Of a DNA stretch of 64,000 nt, positions 61,313-64,000 are shown in pieces (positions within the stretch are counted from its first letter, which is position 1; each line of letters opens with the position of its first letter). Location: positions 72,593,454-72,657,453 of the forward strand of contig OX388345.1 of the NCBI GenBank assembly GCA_947579665.1, in the 5' to 3' direction. A program made the position numbers and the translations under genes. Origin of the DNA: Sympetrum striolatum (taxonomy: Eukaryota; Arthropoda; Insecta; Odonata; Libellulidae). The notes beneath the pieces are model-generated. The model was not told the DNA's origin. It did no database searches and saw only the letters and a program-made list of their open reading frames with translations.

Positions 61313-62059
61313 CTTCTCCTTTCTTCCAAATGCTCTGGAGATGGAATGAGGCTTACTCGAACAGAAGAGGAGTGAGGTAGTTTATCTTTGCTTTCATCAC
61401 TGACCAAGAATTCTGCTAACTGGAACACGTATTATCAACGCAATAGCCTTAAAATAATTTAACATATATAATTCGGTATCGCTAATGCATAATTGCCAAT
61501 AACATCAGAACAGTCCAACGGTCTTCAAGTGTTACTTATTATATGGGACACTTATTTCTTCTACAATTGTGGCTAATTAAATCTCCCGAATCTCCCCAGA
61601 TCGCAATTCATCAGGTCGTCCGAGTTGAGACCACTACAACTCAGCAGCCGAAGAAACCATCTTTAATTTCTCCAATTCAATTAGAAACGGTGGCCTAATG
61701 AGTTAAAAATTAGTTCTACGGCAGAAAAAAACTCGATTAAAATTCTAAACCTAGGTTTCCTTGTAGAACACTTTAGTATTCAGCAAAAATAAATATTTAG
61801 TCATTTTAAAGCGTACGATCAGTGGCATCACAAGGTACCTCTGCTACACACCGAAAAAGGCTTGCAGTCTAATGGGCTTGTAGGGCAATAATGTACATTT
61901 AGACGTATCGTTAAAGTTGAGATTTAGGCATCTATCTGACCATTCTCACAAGATTACGCTTGGGAAAACAGACACGAATATTTGCATTCGACAGTTTTTA
62001 AATATCATTTAATAACTGAATTTTTAACAAACAGAAATTTTCCAGAAAATTTTATCCTC

Positions 62060-62212
62060 AACCCCACGGTCCCGGGTTCGAATCCCGGCTAGTAGGATTT
62101 TTCCGTCTAGGGAATGGTCTTGTGTAATTGTTGTTGTTAATACCTACCAGTGTAAAAGTCAAGAAATTAGATGTTTGTTGGGTATATGAAATAAATAAAA
62201 TAATAAAAAATA
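62060..62212 (+). mobile_element. 5'-truncated tRNA-derived SINE with A-rich tail
   Basis: GGTCCCGGGTTCGAATCCCGG contains a perfect B box (GGTTCGAATCC, 62075-62085). The A box is missing. The body runs through TAGTAGGATTTTTCCGTC and a GTTGTTGTT stretch to an AAATAAATAAAATAATAAAAAAT tail at 62189-62211, with no further unique sequence in common with the other SINEs. This is a third SINE family. Confidence 0.65.
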
Positions 62213-62768
62213 CCAAGTCGAACCTTATGTTCCAAATTTTCTGAACTGTCCTAAATCTGATGAATGCCATGCATATTCAATTAAAAAAAGTAATTTAAAA
62301 ATTAGTAGTTCCAAATATAAAGTTTATTTTATTTGAACATTTGCAGCACTAAGGATGGATGGACAACACATGATCCTGCAGGGTGCGGCTTTGCGATGGA
62401 GGAAAGCTAGTCGCTCTTGCGCAGGAGGGGTCGCTAATCTAATTAGTTGAACGCAGGCAGTGTATCTCAATTACTTCGGAATCAAATTTTCCCGGATTGA
62501 AAATAAAAACACTGCCCAAATAGAGAAAGTACAGGAGATGATTGAGAGAGGTCTTTAAAGAGATTTAAAGGACTAGTAAAAGTAAAGAGGATAAGCTTGA
62601 AAAAACTACTCAAAAGCTAACCAAAATAAAAGAATTGTCCACTTTTGAATAAGATTTATATTCTGATAGGCCACTCATCAATTGTATATCCAATATAATT
62701 TGACTCTGAGAAACGAGATGAGTAGATGTAACACTTTCAGCACTTGCGAATACGTCTATTGTCCAGTG

Positions 62769-62830
62769 TTATTATTATTAAGGTCTTTATTAAAGACGAG
62801 ATTGAGACTGAAAAGTCTCTTCTTCCATCT
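62769..62830 (-). repeat. Dispersed repeat 3' end with (ATT)n tail, copy 2
   Basis: The minus-strand sequence AGAGACTTTTCAGTCTCAAT, CTCGTCTTTAATAAAGACCT and TAATAATAATAA matches 34970-35046. The two copies insert in opposite orientations. Confidence 0.65.
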
Positions 62831-62839
62831 AACCTTCGA

Positions 62840-64000
62840 ATATTAGACGTGACTACCTGTAAATTTTGCCATCGGAAGAAACTACACTATTTTACTATCA
62901 TTTGAGGAAACAAACCGCTGAATTATGACATAAATTAAATGAATGAATCAACTAATATGTAAAACAGAAATGCCAATTTAGCGATTTTATCACTAGAGCA
63001 AGCGCATTTTTCTTTACCTTGGCCATTTTTAAATTCTGTTTCAGCAACTCTTTCTCTCCAACCAGCAAGTGCAGTTACGCATAAAACCTTCTACATGTGT
63101 AGTATAATACCGTTACATAAATCAATATAGCGTTACGTTAACTGGATGAAAGACTTCAAGCTCAAGTTACCTGTTACTTATTTATTGATGAACTGCTGTA
63201 TGAACCACGTAAATACAGAGCAATGACCCCACAAATAACGCTTTTTATGCTAATAAATAAGGAAGGAGCAAGACGTATGATTTTTTCGTTTTATATCTAT
63301 TTTTCTATTGTATGATTGTACAGGTTTTTTCTACAAAACTTTAATCCTTAATCTTATACAGCCCGCGGGACTTTAAAGTTTTTTTGCCCATAGGTGTACA
63401 TACTAGCAAATGTGACTTCAGAAATTAGGTGTAAGAAAGGCCCACATGGGTCTAACCTCGCCGAATAATGAGTTGAATAATAATAATGTACACTACTTAA
63501 CAGCATAACTCATACTTCAGTAACTTCCATACTATCAGAGCCATGAATAAGGCCAAGAAGAAAGCAAATGATAGATACTTGCATTTCTAGGCGGTACCAC
63601 AATAAAATTCAATAGTATTACATGCACCAAGGTATATCAAGTTAATTCATAAGGTAAGTCCCAGTTAACTCCCTTAGAAACTTAGATATTGCTATTTCTG
63701 TCTCCACCAGCATAGAAACAATTCATAAGTCTGCTGGCTCAACTAAGCTATCAAAATAAATAAATCATACTATTAATTAAACATTTCAAACATCTTATGA
63801 ATAATTCCCAGTACTGCAGGGGAGAAAGGTGGCGAAAACGCTACGGAAAAGGAGTAACTTAGAGTGAAAGAGCGCAACATCACTTCTTAGCGCTTTCCCA
63901 GTGGCTTGCAAACGATTTTCCTTAGCTAAGGATGCGAGGATGGAAAATCATTAGAGGAAATTACGAAACGTATTAAGAGAGGCGTCACTAAATGGGTTCC
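62840..64000. other. AT-rich terminal stretch
   Basis: This contains the repeat relic at 63420-63488 and a possible exon start at 63046 (acceptor ATTCTGTTTCAG then QLFLSNQQVQLRIKPSTC), which lacks a good donor. Nothing else is supported. Confidence 0.4.
63420..63488 (+). repeat. Dispersed repeat relic, copy 2 (pairs with 13030-13080)
   Basis: AGAAATTAGGTGTAAGAAAG, GCCCACATGGGTCTAACCTC and GCCGAATAATGAG match 13030-13080 with substitutions, then continue into an AATAATAATAATG tail. This copy is better preserved and shows the likely 3' end of the family. Confidence 0.5.

Noticed and set aside
1..64000. CRISPR arrays, bacterial operons, rRNA genes or integrated viral genomes
   Set aside because: No regularly spaced repeats, Shine-Dalgarno-led gene clusters, rRNA-like blocks or viral gene sets were seen on either strand.

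Overview
The window looks like nuclear DNA of an arthropod, most probably an insect. It is AT-rich throughout, gene-poor, with long introns, single short exons bounded by GT-AG sites, tRNA-derived SINE copies, a decayed LINE, and one nearly complete piggyBac-like DNA transposon with TTAA target duplications. No bacterial operon, plasmid, CRISPR or viral layout is visible. The species cannot be named from the sequence.

Genes. The best-supported coding sequence is a 306-codon minus-strand first exon (7855-8772). It encodes a basic, serine-rich protein carrying an unusual array of 13 Arg-Arg-x-Ser/Thr sites, and it lies beside a GC-rich promoter with a perfect YY1/Pleiohomeotic motif in transcript orientation. 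Further right, several minus-strand exons can be read by splice sites and phase: 52025-52073, 48060-48218 and 41500-41590 join in phase, and 37543-37643 encodes a charged helical segment. On the plus strand, exons at 38452-38749, 39712-39904 and 39948-40063 also join in phase and may form a small gene nested between minus-strand exons. I recognise no named family in any of these.

Mobile DNA. The piggyBac-like element (18638-21794) has perfect 19-bp terminal inverted repeats flanked by TTAA and three subterminal copies of a palindrome. Its transposase is broken by stops and frameshifts, although all three catalytic aspartates are still readable. A LINE reverse-transcriptase C-terminal relic sits at 33211-33700. 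tRNA-like SINE pieces lie at 22.47, 23.79-23.97, 24.07, 56.04, 61.25 and 62.06 kb. Two other dispersed families, known only from paired copies inside the window, have ATT- or AAT-rich 3' ends (34.97/62.77 kb and 13.03/63.42 kb).

Structural oddities are a perfect 35-bp-arm hairpin at 23687-23773 next to an inverted pair of tRNA-like units, a 32-bp-arm foldback at 11075-11188, a 45-unit AT microsatellite, and several old duplications. The rest is AT-rich intronic or intergenic sequence. I see no clear evidence of a wholly new biological system. The most unusual items are the RRxS/T array protein, the composite palindrome at 23.6-24.0 kb and the repeated subterminal palindromes of the transposon.
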